Source: Janthinobacterium agaricidamnosum NBRC 102515 = DSM 9628 | Lineage (GTDB): Bacteria; Pseudomonadota; Gammaproteobacteria; Burkholderiales; Burkholderiaceae_D | Direction of reading: 5' to 3' | NCBI RefSeq assembly: GCF_000723165.1 | Contig: NZ_HG322949.1 | Coordinates: 5,579,995 to 5,643,994 of the forward strand | DNA length: 64,000 bases | Part shown: positions 26,353 to 35,659 of the stretch, piece by piece | How positions within the stretch are numbered: the stretch's first letter is position 1 | How the letters are laid out: each line of letters starts with the position of its first letter | The notes under the pieces: model-generated | What the model saw: only the letters and a program-made list of their open reading frames with translations | Told to the model about the DNA's origin: nothing | Database searches by the model: none | Position numbers and translations under genes: made by a program

Positions 26353-26934
26353 ATGCAAGAGTTTCATCACCAGCGAGCCCGCGCGCTGTTAAAAAATGCG
26401 GAATTGATTTTCGATCAACACGACGTGCAAACCGCGGTGACGCGCATGGCCGACGTGCTGAACACGCGCTATAACGCCGACGGCTGCGAAGAGTTCCCGC
26501 TGGTGCTGGGCGTGATGGGCGGCGCGGTGGTCTTCACCGGCAGCCTGCTGCCGCAACTGAGCTTCCCGCTGGAATTCGACTACATCCACGTCAGCCGCTA
26601 CGGCGACGACGACAAGGGCGGCGAAGTGGTGTGGAAAGTGATCCCGCGCTCGAACGTGGCCGGCCGCACCGTCATCGTGCTGGACGACATCCTGGACGAA
26701 GGCGAAACGCTGGCGCACGTCAAGCAGCGCCTGCTCGACATGGGCGCGGCGGAAGTGATTTTGGCGGTGTTCGCCGACAAGGCCATCGGAAAATCGAAGC
26801 CCGTGCAAGCCGACATCGTCGGCCTGACCATCCCGAACCGCTTCGTGGTCGGTTTCGGCATGGATGCGTATGGCTACTGGCGTAATTTGCCGGGATTATG
26901 GGCCATCAGCCCGGAAGACTTGAAGCAGAATTAA
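26353..26934 (+). CDS. hpt: Hypoxanthine-guanine phosphoribosyltransferase family protein
   Basis: This 193-residue type I phosphoribosyltransferase has the PRPP loop TVIVLDDILDEGETLAHVK and an early LGVMGGAVVFTGSLL pyrophosphate loop. FDYIHVSRYGDD replaces the E. coli-like block. It salvages hypoxanthine and guanine with PRPP. The ATG at 26353 is preferred over an in-frame upstream ATG at 26293 because conserved sequence starts there, although the ribosome site is weak. It is monocistronic; base specificity is inferred from the family. Confidence 0.85.
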   Translation: MQEFHHQRARALLKNAELIFDQHDVQTAVTRMADVLNTRYNADGCEEFPLVLGVMGGAVVFTGSLLPQLSFPLEFDYIHVSRYGDDDKGGEVVWKVIPRSNVAGRTVIVLDDILDEGETLAHVKQRLLDMGAAEVILAVFADKAIGKSKPVQADIVGLTIPNRFVVGFGMDAYGYWRNLPGLWAISPEDLKQN

Positions 26935-26988
26935 GCACCCTGAACAGCCGGCGGCTCTCTCAGGTCGGCCAGCTGTTTGAATCACTGG

Positions 26989-27076
26989 CGTAGCTTGGAT
27001 TAGCCCGCGGGGCGTAATCCAACAAGCGCCGCCATCGGCTCAACGTCGGATTACGCTGCGCTAATCCGACCTACAC
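26989..27076. repeat. REP-like imperfect inverted repeat
   Basis: Two arms, TTGGATTAGCCCGCGGGGCGTAATCCAA and GTCGGATTACGCTGCGCTAATCCGAC (shortened here), form back-to-back hairpins between the convergent hpt and nitronate monooxygenase genes. The 'GTCGGATTA...GCGTAATCCGAC' type is a familiar dispersed intergenic repeat in proteobacteria. It may act as a terminator or mRNA 3'-end stabiliser for both genes. Confidence 0.65.
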
Positions 27077-27088
27077 GACTTTTTTACT

Positions 27089-28042
27089 TTACAGGCTCAG
27101 GCGCGCCCGCGCCGCGTCGTATTCCTGCTTCAAACGGGCCACCATGTCGGCCACGCTCGGCACGTCGTTCATCAAGCCCACGCCCTGGCCGGCGCCCCAG
27201 ATGTCGCGCCACGCCTTGGCGCTGCCGGAGCCGAAATTCATCGAGCTCTTGTCCGCTTCCGGCAACGCGTCCGGGTTCAATCCCGCCGCGATGATCGATT
27301 TCTTCAGGTAATTGCCGTGCACGCCGGTGAACAGGTTGGTGTAGACGATGTCCGACGCGGCCGATTCGACGATGGCGTCGCGGTAGCCGTCGCTGACGTT
27401 CGATTCCCGGGTCGCCAGCCAGCGCGAGCCGATGTAGGCGAAGTCGGCGCCCATCGCCTGCGCCGCCAGGATGGCGTCGCCGGTGGCAATCGAGCCGGAC
27501 AGCGCCAGCGGACCGTTGAAGAATTTGCGCACTTCGCCGACCAGCGCGAACGGCGACAGCGTGCCGGCATGGCCGCCGGCGCCGGCCGCCACCAGGATCA
27601 GGCCGTCGACGCCGGCTTCCAGCGATTTTTCCGCATGGCGGATCGATACCACGTCGTGCAGCACGATGCCGCCGTAGCCGTGGATCGCATCCAGCATCTC
27701 TTTCGGCGGCGCGCGCAGCGACGAAATAATGATGGGCACCTTGTGTTCGACGCACACCGCGACGTCATGCGCCAGGCGGTCGTTCGACTGGTGCACGATC
27801 TGGTTGACGGCGATCGGGCCGACCTTGGCGTGCGGATGCGCGGCCTGGTAGGCGGCCAGTTCGGCTTGCAGGTCGGTCAGCCAGGTATCGAGCAATGCGG
27901 CCGGCCGCGCATTGAGCGCCGGGAAGGAGCCGACGATGCCGGCCTTGCATTGAGCCGCCACCAAGGCCGGGCCGCTGGCGATGAACAGCGGCGAGCCGAT
28001 AACGGGAAGGGATAGGTTTTGCAACGCAATTGGCAATGCCAT
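27089..28042 (-). CDS. Nitronate monooxygenase (2-nitropropane dioxygenase family)
   Basis: This 317-residue FMN-dependent TIM-barrel enzyme has the family blocks LPVIGSPLFIASGPALVAAQ at the start, VAAGAGGHAG in the phosphate-binding turn, LSGSIATGDAILAAQAMGADFAYIGSR and a C-terminal GQGVGLMND. It oxidises alkyl nitronates; in many bacteria the role is detoxification of propionate-3-nitronate. The ATG at 28042 is used because homology starts at once; the frame is open to 28129. The 195 bp upstream to the next gene hold nothing I can call. Confidence 0.92.
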   Translation of the reverse strand: MALPIALQNLSLPVIGSPLFIASGPALVAAQCKAGIVGSFPALNARPAALLDTWLTDLQAELAAYQAAHPHAKVGPIAVNQIVHQSNDRLAHDVAVCVEHKVPIIISSLRAPPKEMLDAIHGYGGIVLHDVVSIRHAEKSLEAGVDGLILVAAGAGGHAGTLSPFALVGEVRKFFNGPLALSGSIATGDAILAAQAMGADFAYIGSRWLATRESNVSDGYRDAIVESAASDIVYTNLFTGVHGNYLKKSIIAAGLNPDALPEADKSSMNFGSGSAKAWRDIWGAGQGVGLMNDVPSVADMVARLKQEYDAARARLSL

Positions 28043-28237
28043 GGCGGACTCGCTGATATGAATTGATCGGAAAGACGTGAACCGATTATAAGACGAAAAA
28101 AGTACGAACGTGCGAAATTGGCGCGACAAACGCCCGCTGCTTGTAGAGCCAGGCTTCTATTCCAGTGCTTGCATCCGGGCGCGCCGCGTGCGCACGATGG
28201 GGAAATATTAATTTTTACATATCGCCGGCAGCGGCAT

Positions 28238-29152
28238 TTACGCCGGCTCGTTGATCAGGTAAGCGCCGTCGATGCGCGCCGCGCCGGCCTTGATCAATTG
28301 CCGCACCGCCCATGCGGCCAGCTCGGCGCGCGGCTGGCGCAGCAGGCGCCGGTTCGATGCGCGCAGTACCGGTATCGCATCGAGCAAGTCCGGCAGTTCG
28401 GCCAGTGCGATGCGGCGCCGCTCCAGCAGCAGGAATTTCAGCAGCACCTTGACCGCGTTCTGCGCGTTGCGCAGCGGCTCGGACGACAGATAATCGAGCC
28501 GCGAAAAGGCCCGCTTCAATGCCCCATCGACAGCGCCGAACGGCGCGCCGTGGCCCGGTATCGCCAGTTCCGCATCCAGCCCGGCGATCAATTCCAGCGT
28601 CGCGCGCGCCTCCGCAAAACCGGATTCGCCGTCGAGTTCCGGGAAGATCACGCCAAAGCCGTTTTCCCACAGCGCGTCGCCCGAAATCAGCAGACGCTCC
28701 TGCGGACAGTAAAAAATCAGCGCATGCGGATCGTGGCCGGGCGCGCCCAGCACTTGCCATTCCAGCTCGCCGAGGATCAGCACGTCGCCCGGCGCGATGG
28801 TCGCATCGCACACAAAACGCTGGCATTGCTGGCCGGTGGCCTTGAAGCTGAGCGCGTCGGTATCCCAGCAGCGCACCTTGTCCGCCTCGGCCGCCGGGAT
28901 CGCCGTGCGGCAGCCGTAATGGGCCTGCAAGATGGCGTTGCCGCCGCAATGGTCGGAATGCAGATGGGTGTTGAACAGGCGGTCCAGCGGCCGTCCCTGC
29001 AAGGCGGCCTGCACCAGCGCCAGCGTTTGCGGCGCGTGGCTGGCGTAACCGCTGTCGATCAGCGCAGTGTCGCCGCGCCCGCTCAGCAAGATGTTATTCG
29101 ACGACAGCCAGCCACGCTGGAAGACCTGTAGCGTGGCCGGCAGCGGCTTCAT
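28238..29152 (-). CDS. MBL-fold metallo-hydrolase
   Basis: This 304-residue protein has the metallo-beta-lactamase core NTHLHSDHCGGNA (HxHxDH), a later GHDPHALIFY histidine, SGDALWENGFG aspartate and IPGHGAPF histidine, giving the full dinuclear zinc set. A C-terminal helical domain follows from about residue 220. The family includes thioesterases, glyoxalase II-like enzymes and lactonases; the substrate is unknown. The ATG at 29152 overlaps the DUF1289 stop by four bases (ATGA), so the pair is coupled. Confidence 0.9.
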   Translation of the reverse strand: MKPLPATLQVFQRGWLSSNNILLSGRGDTALIDSGYASHAPQTLALVQAALQGRPLDRLFNTHLHSDHCGGNAILQAHYGCRTAIPAAEADKVRCWDTDALSFKATGQQCQRFVCDATIAPGDVLILGELEWQVLGAPGHDPHALIFYCPQERLLISGDALWENGFGVIFPELDGESGFAEARATLELIAGLDAELAIPGHGAPFGAVDGALKRAFSRLDYLSSEPLRNAQNAVKVLLKFLLLERRRIALAELPDLLDAIPVLRASNRRLLRQPRAELAAWAVRQLIKAGAARIDGAYLINEPA

Positions 29153-29373
29153 GAATCGAAGTCGATCAGCGCTTCGCGGCCCGGCAACTCGGCCCACACG
29201 GCGCGCTTGAAGTCGTCGTCGGCCTTGCTCCACGCGATGATTTCATCGAGCGTGCGCATGCAGCCTTCGCACAGGCCGCTGTCGCGGTTCATCTTGCACA
29301 GGCTGACGCAGGGCGACGGCACCGGCGCGGCCAGTTCAGCCGCGGCGCGGGTAGGAATGGTTAGTGCAGGCAT
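29149..29373 (-). CDS. DUF1289 family protein
   Basis: This 74-residue small protein has the DUF1289 cysteine pattern: SPCVSLCKMNRDSGLCEGC followed by RTLDEIIAW. The four cysteines suggest a small metal site. The ATG at 29373 is chosen; a TTG six bases earlier is the only alternative. It forms a two-gene operon with the MBL-fold hydrolase. Confidence 0.87.
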   Translation of the reverse strand: MPALTIPTRAAAELAAPVPSPCVSLCKMNRDSGLCEGCMRTLDEIIAWSKADDDFKRAVWAELPGREALIDFDS

Positions 29374-29449
29374 TATCAAGCGCTATCGCAAACAGGGTAA
29401 AGCTCCATTATGCCGCGAATCGGCGTGACCGGCTGCAACAGGATTGTGC

Positions 29450-29477
29450 TTGACTTCAGCAGAGACAAGCTTATACT
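29450..29477 (+). promoter_or_regulatory. Sigma-70 promoter of copG-esterase operon
   Basis: TTGACT (29450-29455) and TATACT (29472-29477) are separated by 16 bp, 60 bp upstream of the CopG-family start. This is one of the clearest housekeeping-type promoters in the window. Confidence 0.65.
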
Positions 29478-29479
29478 AC

Positions 29480-29504
29480 CATCCATACAGATGGCAAATG
29501 GATG
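29480..29504. promoter_or_regulatory. Candidate CopG autoregulatory operator
   Basis: The inverted repeat CATCCAT-N11-ATGGATG starts three bases after the -10 box of the copG promoter, covering the probable transcription start. A ribbon-helix-helix dimer bound here would block initiation, the usual autoregulation by CopG proteins. This is inferred from symmetry and position. Confidence 0.45.
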
Positions 29505-29537
29505 CCGCATGGAGTATATGGAGATGATCGGACAGTT

Positions 29538-29951
29538 ATGGCCAAGCAAGAAATCAAACTGAAAGTCAGCGAATCGGAAAAAATCACGATCAACCTGGGC
29601 TTGATCGACCTGGGCCAGATCGATTTGCTGGTGCAAGAGGGATTTTATTCAAACCGGACGGATCTGATCCGTACCGCGATACGCAACCAGTTGAATACGC
29701 ATGCCGACGTGGTCAAACAAACCGTGGCCCGCAAAAGCCTGGTATTGGGCATGCAGCATTATTCCCGCACGGACCTGGAAGCGATCCAGGCCAGCGGAGA
29801 GCGCCTGCAAATCCAGGTACTGGGACTGGCCAGCATCGCCAGCGACGTCTCGGTGGAACTGGCGCTGGCGACGATTGAATCGATTTTCGTACTAGGAGCC
29901 TTGCATGCAAGCGCGGTCGTCAAAGCCGCCTTGGCAGGACGAATTCACTAG
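29538..29951 (+). CDS. CopG-family ribbon-helix-helix regulator
   Basis: This 137-residue protein has an RHH DNA-binding domain in the first ~60 residues: strand ITINLGLIDLGQIDLLVQEG, then the helices SNRTDLIRTAIRNQL. A ~70-residue C-terminal extension (GERLQIQVLGLASIASDVSV) could bind an effector or another protein. The ATG at 29538 is chosen over 29502 because homology begins there. It lies 61 bp upstream of a PHB-depolymerase-type esterase. Co-transcription suggests regulation linked to polyhydroxyalkanoate, in the manner of PHA-responsive regulators, but that is inference. Confidence 0.82.
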   Translation: MAKQEIKLKVSESEKITINLGLIDLGQIDLLVQEGFYSNRTDLIRTAIRNQLNTHADVVKQTVARKSLVLGMQHYSRTDLEAIQASGERLQIQVLGLASIASDVSVELALATIESIFVLGALHASAVVKAALAGRIH

Positions 29952-30012
29952 CGCTTTGCAAATAGCGGCACACCTGCCCGCCAAAGCGCGACACTGTTGA
30001 AGAAAGATAGCC

Positions 30013-31254
30013 ATGAAACTACCTCCAGACATGTTTGCGCAAATGCGCGAAGCCGCCCGCAACCTGATGGGCAAAGGCCCGGCCGCCACCACCACCGCGA
30101 TCCAGCAGGCGCTGGGCGGCCTGGGCGCGGCCCAGCCGGCGGCGCCTGCCGCACACGAGAAAACGCTGCACGACACGATGCATGATATAAACCCGCCGCC
30201 GCCGACGACGAAAGCAAAAGCCGCGCCGCAGCCGCAAGCTCAATCGGCCGCGCCACAAACGGCGCAGGAAAAAGTCCAGGATTTCATCGCGCGGCTCGGC
30301 ATGCCCGGCAACCTGGAACAATTAAGCAAGCTGGGCCAGGGTTTCGAGCTGCCCGGCATGAAGGCGCCCGGCGCGGCCACGCCCGCGCCGCCGCTGCCGG
30401 AAGGCGCGCAATTCATCAGCGGCTCGTACCAGAATCAGGCCGGCACGCGCGCCTACAAGCTGTACATCCCCAGCAGCTACCATGGCCAGGCGATGCCGCT
30501 GGTGGTGATGCTGCACGGCTGCACCCAGAACCCGGACGACTTCGCCGCCGGCACCCAGATGAATGCGCTGGCCGAGGAAAAGCAGTGTTTCGTGGTCTAT
30601 CCGGCGCAAGCCAAAAGCGCCAATCAAATGCAATGCTGGAACTGGTTCAATGCGCTCGACCAGCAGCGCGGCCAGGGCGAACCGTCTATCATCGCCGGCA
30701 TCGCCCAGCAAATCATCGAGCAATATCCGGTCAACCAACGGCAGGTGTATGTGGCCGGACTGTCGGCCGGCGGCGCGATGGCGGTGATCGCCGGCACGCT
30801 GTATCCGGAACTGTTCGCGGCGGTCGGCGTGCATTCGGGCTTGCCGTTCGCGGCGGCCCAGGATTTGCCGTCGGCGCTGGCGGCGATGAAAAGCGGCGCG
30901 GCGGCGCCTGCCCGGAAACTGCCGGGCGGCGGCGTGCCGATCATCGTGTTCCATGGCGACCGCGACAGCACCGTCAGTCCGCGCAACGGCGATGAATTGA
31001 TGGCCCAGGGTTTGCGCAACCAGGCCGGCGGCAAGCAGGCGGCGGCGGCGGTCGATGCGGGCAGCGTGCCGAATGGCCACAGCTACACGCGCACCACCCA
31101 CAGCCAGGCCGACGGCACGCCGCTCGGCGAATACTGGGTGATCCACGGCGCCGGCCACGCGTGGTCGGGCGGCAGCGACAGCGGCAGCTACACCGACGGC
31201 AAGGGACCGGACGCCAGCCGCGAAATGATGCGCTTCTTTAAGACGGTCAGTTGA
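30013..31254 (+). CDS. PHB depolymerase family esterase (LpqC type)
   Basis: This 413-residue protein has no secretion signal. A Pro/Ala-rich ~125-residue N-terminal region precedes an esterase PHB-depolymerase domain: MLHGCTQNPDDFAAGT (oxyanion region), nucleophile box VAGLSAGGAMA, acid FHGDRDSTVSP and terminal IHGAGHAWSGG histidine. Such enzymes hydrolyse polyhydroxyalkanoate or related esters. The absence of a signal and the N-terminal region (KLPPDMFAQMREAARNLMG), which looks granule-associating, suggest an intracellular PHA role. It shares an operon with the CopG regulator. Confidence 0.88.
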   Translation: MKLPPDMFAQMREAARNLMGKGPAATTTAIQQALGGLGAAQPAAPAAHEKTLHDTMHDINPPPPTTKAKAAPQPQAQSAAPQTAQEKVQDFIARLGMPGNLEQLSKLGQGFELPGMKAPGAATPAPPLPEGAQFISGSYQNQAGTRAYKLYIPSSYHGQAMPLVVMLHGCTQNPDDFAAGTQMNALAEEKQCFVVYPAQAKSANQMQCWNWFNALDQQRGQGEPSIIAGIAQQIIEQYPVNQRQVYVAGLSAGGAMAVIAGTLYPELFAAVGVHSGLPFAAAQDLPSALAAMKSGAAAPARKLPGGGVPIIVFHGDRDSTVSPRNGDELMAQGLRNQAGGKQAAAAVDAGSVPNGHSYTRTTHSQADGTPLGEYWVIHGAGHAWSGGSDSGSYTDGKGPDASREMMRFFKTVS

Positions 31255-31257
31255 TGC

Positions 31258-32412
31258 TCAGTTGAGCGAGGCGTCGATTCTGTCGCGCTGCTGCTGCATT
31301 TCCCGGTCGCCGTCGGCGTAGCGTTGGGCGATCGCGACAAATTCATGCTGGATTTGCAGGAAGGCGTCCACCAGGTCGGCGTCGAAATGGGTGCCGCGTC
31401 CGGCGGCGATGATGGCCGCCGCCTCGTCGTGCGGCAAGCCGTCCTTGTAGATGCGCCGGCTGATCAGCGCGTCATAGACGTCGGCCAGCGCCATCAGGCG
31501 CGCCGATATCGGGATCGCCTCGCCGGCCAGGCCCTGCGGATAACCGCTGCCATCCCATTTTTCATGGTGGCTGTAGGCGATTTCCTTGGCATATTTGAGG
31601 AAGCCCACTTCCACGCCCAGTTCATGTTCGGCCGCCAGGATCGCGTCGCGGCCCTTGGTGGTGTGGGTTTTCATGATTTCCATCTCGTGCGGCTCGAAAC
31701 GGCCCGGCTTGAGCAAGATGTGGTCGGGAATGCCGACTTTGCCGATGTCGTGCAGCGGCGCGGTCTTGAACAGCAGTTCGATATTCTTGTCGGTCAAAAA
31801 ATCGCTGAAGCGGGGATGGTGGCGCACCTTTTGCGCCAGCGCCCGCACATAATAGGAAGTGCGGCGGATATGGTTGCCGGTTTCGCTGTCGCGCGTTTCG
31901 GCCAGCGACGCCATCGCGTGGATCGTCACGTCCTGCAGCGCCGCGACTTCGCGCACGCGGCGTTCGACTTCGCTTTCCAGGAAGTGGTTTTGGTCGCGCA
32001 GGAAATCCTGCACCCGTTTCATCGCCAGCTGCGTCTTGATGCGCGCCAGCACGATGGGCGCCGAAATCGGCTTGGTGATGTAATCGACCGCGCCCAGCGC
32101 CAGCCCGAGCTGTTCGTCGGCCACCTCGCTCATCGCGGTGACGAAGATCACCGGGATATCGCGGGTGGCCGGATGCGCTTTCAGCGCGCGGCACACGTCG
32201 TAGCCGCTCATGCCGGGCATCATAATGTCGAGCAAGATCAAGTCCGGCTGGTCGTCGCCGCTGGCGATCTTCAGCGCCCGCTCGCCATTGACGGCGATCT
32301 TGGTGCGGTAATCGTCTTCCAGCACCGCGCGCAACAAATCGATATTGTCGGGCGTGTCGTCGACCACCAGGATGGTCGGCTTGGTTTGATTGATTGGGTT
32401 CATGACATTCAT
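31258..32412 (-). CDS. Response regulator with HD-GYP phosphodiesterase domain
   Basis: This 384-residue protein has an N-terminal receiver (residues 12-130: TILVVDDTPDN, LILLDIMMPGMSGYD with the phospho-acceptor Asp). A short coiled linker is followed by a full HD-GYP domain (LHDIGKVGIPD, HHEKWDGSGYPQGL, ALADVYDALISRR). It should hydrolyse cyclic di-GMP when activated. Its start overlaps the stop of the hybrid kinase by four bases, so they form a cognate pair linking a stimulus to c-di-GMP breakdown. Confidence 0.94.
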   Translation of the reverse strand: MNVMNPINQTKPTILVVDDTPDNIDLLRAVLEDDYRTKIAVNGERALKIASGDDQPDLILLDIMMPGMSGYDVCRALKAHPATRDIPVIFVTAMSEVADEQLGLALGAVDYITKPISAPIVLARIKTQLAMKRVQDFLRDQNHFLESEVERRVREVAALQDVTIHAMASLAETRDSETGNHIRRTSYYVRALAQKVRHHPRFSDFLTDKNIELLFKTAPLHDIGKVGIPDHILLKPGRFEPHEMEIMKTHTTKGRDAILAAEHELGVEVGFLKYAKEIAYSHHEKWDGSGYPQGLAGEAIPISARLMALADVYDALISRRIYKDGLPHDEAAAIIAAGRGTHFDADLVDAFLQIQHEFVAIAQRYADGDREMQQQRDRIDASLN

Positions 32413-35400
32413 GTTCGTCCTTGACTGACATTGTCGATCTGCAGGGCGGTCGCGACGGCGTCCAGCTCGGCCAGCGCGCCTTCAAAATCATACTGCCCCA
32501 GCAAGCGCCGCAACTGGCGCGCATGGCCGGCCTGGCCGGCGGCGGCCAGCAGCGGTCCGATATGCTCCAGGTGCCTGACGGCTTCGGCGTCGTCCTGCGC
32601 CAGCAACTGCGACAGGCCGCGCAAGCCGCTGCTCAGCGCCGTCAGGTCGAGCGGCTCCAGGGTAGCCGGGGCGGTAGCCGGAGCGGTAGCCGGGGCGGCC
32701 GGCTGCGCTTGGATGGCCAGCGCGATTGCCGGCAGCAAGCATTCCAGTTCAGCGGCGACAGCGGCCTTGCCCCGCACCAGGCCATCGGCGGCGCCCACGT
32801 CAAGGCTCAGCAACTGCTCCAGCCGCGCCGCGCTGTCGGCCAGCGCGGCGGCGCCGATATTGCCGGCCAGCCCTTTCAAGGTGTGCGCTGCGCGGATCGC
32901 GCCGGTCATGTCGCCGCCGGCGATGGCCGCCTCGATCCGCTGCATGACGTCGAACTGGGTGTCGACAAAACGGCCCAGCAATGTGCGCATCAAGCCGACA
33001 TTGCCGCCGACCCGGCGCAGCGCCGGCGCCATCTGCAGGCCGGCGATGGCCGGCAGGCTGGCCTCCCGCCCCGGCAGCGCAGCGGCAGCGGGGACGGCTG
33101 GCGGCGGCGGATGCTTCGACCTGACCCAGCGCGCCAGCGTGGTAAACAATTGCGCCACGTCGATCGGCTTGGCGATGAAATCGTTCATGCCGGCGTCCAG
33201 GCATTTTTCCTTGTCGCCGACCATCGCGTTGGCGGTCATGGCGATCACCGGCAAGCTGGAAAAGCGCGTGTCCTGGCGCAGCTTGCGGGTCGCCTGGTAA
33301 CCGTCCATGACCGGCATCTGGCAATCCATCAGCACGCCGTCGTAATCGTTTTCGGCGATCCTGGCCAGCGCCACCGCGCCATTGGCGGCGATATCGACAT
33401 GCACCCCGGCGCCGCCGAGGATGTGCTGCGCCACTTCCTGGTTCACCTCATTATCCTCGACCAGCAGCAGGCGCGCGCCGCGCACCGCCTGCTCGGCCGC
33501 CTTGTAATCGGTGTGGCGGCGCGCCTTGCGGCCCTGCTTCAAGTCCTTGCCGAATACCGCGGCGATGCTGTCCAGCAGCGACGAGGCGCTGACCGGCTTG
33601 TTCAGGATCGCCGCCAGCGGCATGCCCTCGGCCGCTTCCAGCAGCGCCTCGCGGCTGTAGGCGCTGACCATGATGCAGGCCGGCGCGGCCGTTCCAGCTG
33701 CGCCAGCGGCGGCGCGGATCGCGGTAAGCGCCTGCAAGCCATCCATGCCGGGCATTTTCCAATCCATCAGCAGCAAGCCGTAAGGCCGGCCTTCGGCAAG
33801 CGCGCGCGCCACCGCGGCCACCGCCAGCGAACCGCTGTCGACCGCCTGCGCCGCGATGCCGTGCGCGGCCAGCATGTGCAGCAAGATGTCGCGCGCGCTG
33901 GGATTGTCGTCGGCCACCAGCACCCGCAAGCCGGCCATTTCAGGCGCCGCCAGCGCCAAGGTCGAGACCGAGACGTCGCGCGGCACCGCCGCCAGGCCGA
34001 AGCGGGCGGTGAAAAAGAAGGTGCTGCCGACGCCCGCTTCGCTTTCCAGGCCGATCTCGCCATCCATCATTTCCACCAGCCGCTTGCTGATCGTCAGTCC
34101 CAGCCCGGTGCCGCCATGGTGGCGGGTGGTCGACGTGTCGGCCTGGGTGAAGGCCTGGAACAGCTTGCCGCGCTGGACCGGCGTCAGGCCGATGCCGGTG
34201 TCGCGCACCTCGATCCGCAGCCACGCGGCGTTCTGTTCCGGCTGCTGATCCAGCAGCCGGATGCTGAGCACGATCTCGCCTTTTTCCGTGAACTTGATGG
34301 CGTTGTTGGTCAGGTTGATCATCACCTGGCCCAGGCGCAGCGGGTCGCCCTGCAAGACGTTCGGCACATCCGGCGCGATATCGAACAGCAGTTCCAGGCC
34401 CTTGTCCTGGGCCCGCATCACCGACAGGTCGGCGATTTGCGCCAGCACGTCTTCCAGGTAAAAATCGACCCGTTCGAAGGTCATCTTGCCGGCTTCGATT
34501 TTCGAGAAATCGAGGATGTCGTCGATGATGCCGAGCAGGCTTTTCGACGCCGACTCGACCTTTTCGAGGTAATTCCTCTGCTTCGGCGTCAACTCGGTCT
34601 GCAGCGCCAGATGGGTCATGCCGATGATGCCGTTCATCGGCGTGCGGATCTCGTGCGACATATTGGCCAGGAAGTCGGACTTCATCTTGGTCGCGTCTTC
34701 GGCCACCTCGACCGCGTGGCGCAAGTCCTGCTCCACCGACAGGCTGGTGCTCATGTTTTTCAGCGCCTGCATCAATTCCCCCGTTTCATCGCGCGAATTG
34801 ACTTCGATTACCGAGCTGAGGTCGCCCTTGGCCACCCGCGTGGCGATCGCGATGGCCTGGTCGAGCGGACGGGTGATCGAGCGTGCCGAGACCGCGAACG
34901 CGATGCCGATCAGCACCGCGGCCACGCCGATGCAGCTCATCAGCACCAGCGATGCGCCGATGTCGGCGCGCGCGCCGGCCGAACTGGCCAGCATCTGGCG
35001 CTGCTGCGCGTCGTCGAGCCGCCAGATCCGTTCCAGCAGCAGGTCCAGCGCCGGCAAGGCCAGCGTGATCATTTTTTGTTCGGCGCTATCGCGCTGGCCG
35101 GCTTCGGCCAGTCCCGCCACCGCACCGATGGCGGCGTAATAATCGTCGCGCGCCTGCTCCAGTTGCTCGACCAGTGCCCGCGCCGGCGGCGCCACGTCGA
35201 GCACATGCAGTTTATTCAGCTCGCTATCGATGCCGCGCTTGATGATGTCGATGCGCGCCAGGCTGGCGGCGCGCTCGGCCGGCTGGTGCTGGATCAGCAT
35301 CGCCAGCGCCCGCGTGGCCGCTTCGCGCGACTGGCTGCCGATGCTGTTGATCGCGGCGGACGCGCTCCAGTCGTGCCGCAGTATGTAATCGCTTTCGGCG

Positions 35401-35513
35401 CGGATCGCGTACATCCGGCTCACCGCCACCAGGATCACCGCCATCATCAGCATGATCAGGATGGCGTAACTGGCGTTGATACGCACGCTGATACGGATAT
35501 CCCTAATGCGCAT
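32409..35513 (-). CDS. Hybrid histidine kinase (HAMP-HisKA-HATPase-REC-REC-HPt)
   Basis: This 1034-residue kinase has a first TM helix (about 12-32), a ~150-residue periplasmic four-helix sensor, a second TM near 190-210, then HAMP. The HisKA carries LANMSHEIRTPMNGIIGM (phospho-His), and the HATPase has NLTNNAIKFTEKG, DTGIGL and GGTGLGLTI. REC1 has LLMDWKMPGMDGL and REC2 has VLMDCQMPVMDGYQ. A C-terminal HPt domain has AAHTLKGLAGN. An Ala-Pro-Thr repeat linker lies near residue 945. Phosphate likely passes His-Asp-His-Asp to the HD-GYP regulator encoded next. Confidence 0.95.
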   Translation of the reverse strand: MRIRDIRISVRINASYAILIMLMMAVILVAVSRMYAIRAESDYILRHDWSASAAINSIGSQSREAATRALAMLIQHQPAERAASLARIDIIKRGIDSELNKLHVLDVAPPARALVEQLEQARDDYYAAIGAVAGLAEAGQRDSAEQKMITLALPALDLLLERIWRLDDAQQRQMLASSAGARADIGASLVLMSCIGVAAVLIGIAFAVSARSITRPLDQAIAIATRVAKGDLSSVIEVNSRDETGELMQALKNMSTSLSVEQDLRHAVEVAEDATKMKSDFLANMSHEIRTPMNGIIGMTHLALQTELTPKQRNYLEKVESASKSLLGIIDDILDFSKIEAGKMTFERVDFYLEDVLAQIADLSVMRAQDKGLELLFDIAPDVPNVLQGDPLRLGQVMINLTNNAIKFTEKGEIVLSIRLLDQQPEQNAAWLRIEVRDTGIGLTPVQRGKLFQAFTQADTSTTRHHGGTGLGLTISKRLVEMMDGEIGLESEAGVGSTFFFTARFGLAAVPRDVSVSTLALAAPEMAGLRVLVADDNPSARDILLHMLAAHGIAAQAVDSGSLAVAAVARALAEGRPYGLLLMDWKMPGMDGLQALTAIRAAAGAAGTAAPACIMVSAYSREALLEAAEGMPLAAILNKPVSASSLLDSIAAVFGKDLKQGRKARRHTDYKAAEQAVRGARLLLVEDNEVNQEVAQHILGGAGVHVDIAANGAVALARIAENDYDGVLMDCQMPVMDGYQATRKLRQDTRFSSLPVIAMTANAMVGDKEKCLDAGMNDFIAKPIDVAQLFTTLARWVRSKHPPPPAVPAAAALPGREASLPAIAGLQMAPALRRVGGNVGLMRTLLGRFVDTQFDVMQRIEAAIAGGDMTGAIRAAHTLKGLAGNIGAAALADSAARLEQLLSLDVGAADGLVRGKAAVAAELECLLPAIALAIQAQPAAPATAPATAPATLEPLDLTALSSGLRGLSQLLAQDDAEAVRHLEHIGPLLAAAGQAGHARQLRRLLGQYDFEGALAELDAVATALQIDNVSQGRT

Positions 35514-35659
35514 AATGATTCCTATCTGTAACTCAAGACAGGAGTCTTATCTAAAAAAGCAATATTGCCAAGAATTTTCTGGCATTAGCGGATGGTTGAC
35601 GATAAAGCGTGCTGTTCAGCAATAGGGCTGCGCAGCAGGTTTTTCGAGCTGCCCAATAA

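Noticed and set aside
26989..27076. CRISPR-like repeat
   Set aside because: Only two inverted arms, no direct repeats with spacers, no cas genes; it fits a REP-type intergenic repeat.
32421..35531. 1036-residue plus-strand open frame antisense to the hybrid kinase
   Set aside because: It mirrors the kinase codons and has no domain; the kinase has complete HisKA/HATPase/REC/HPt motifs.
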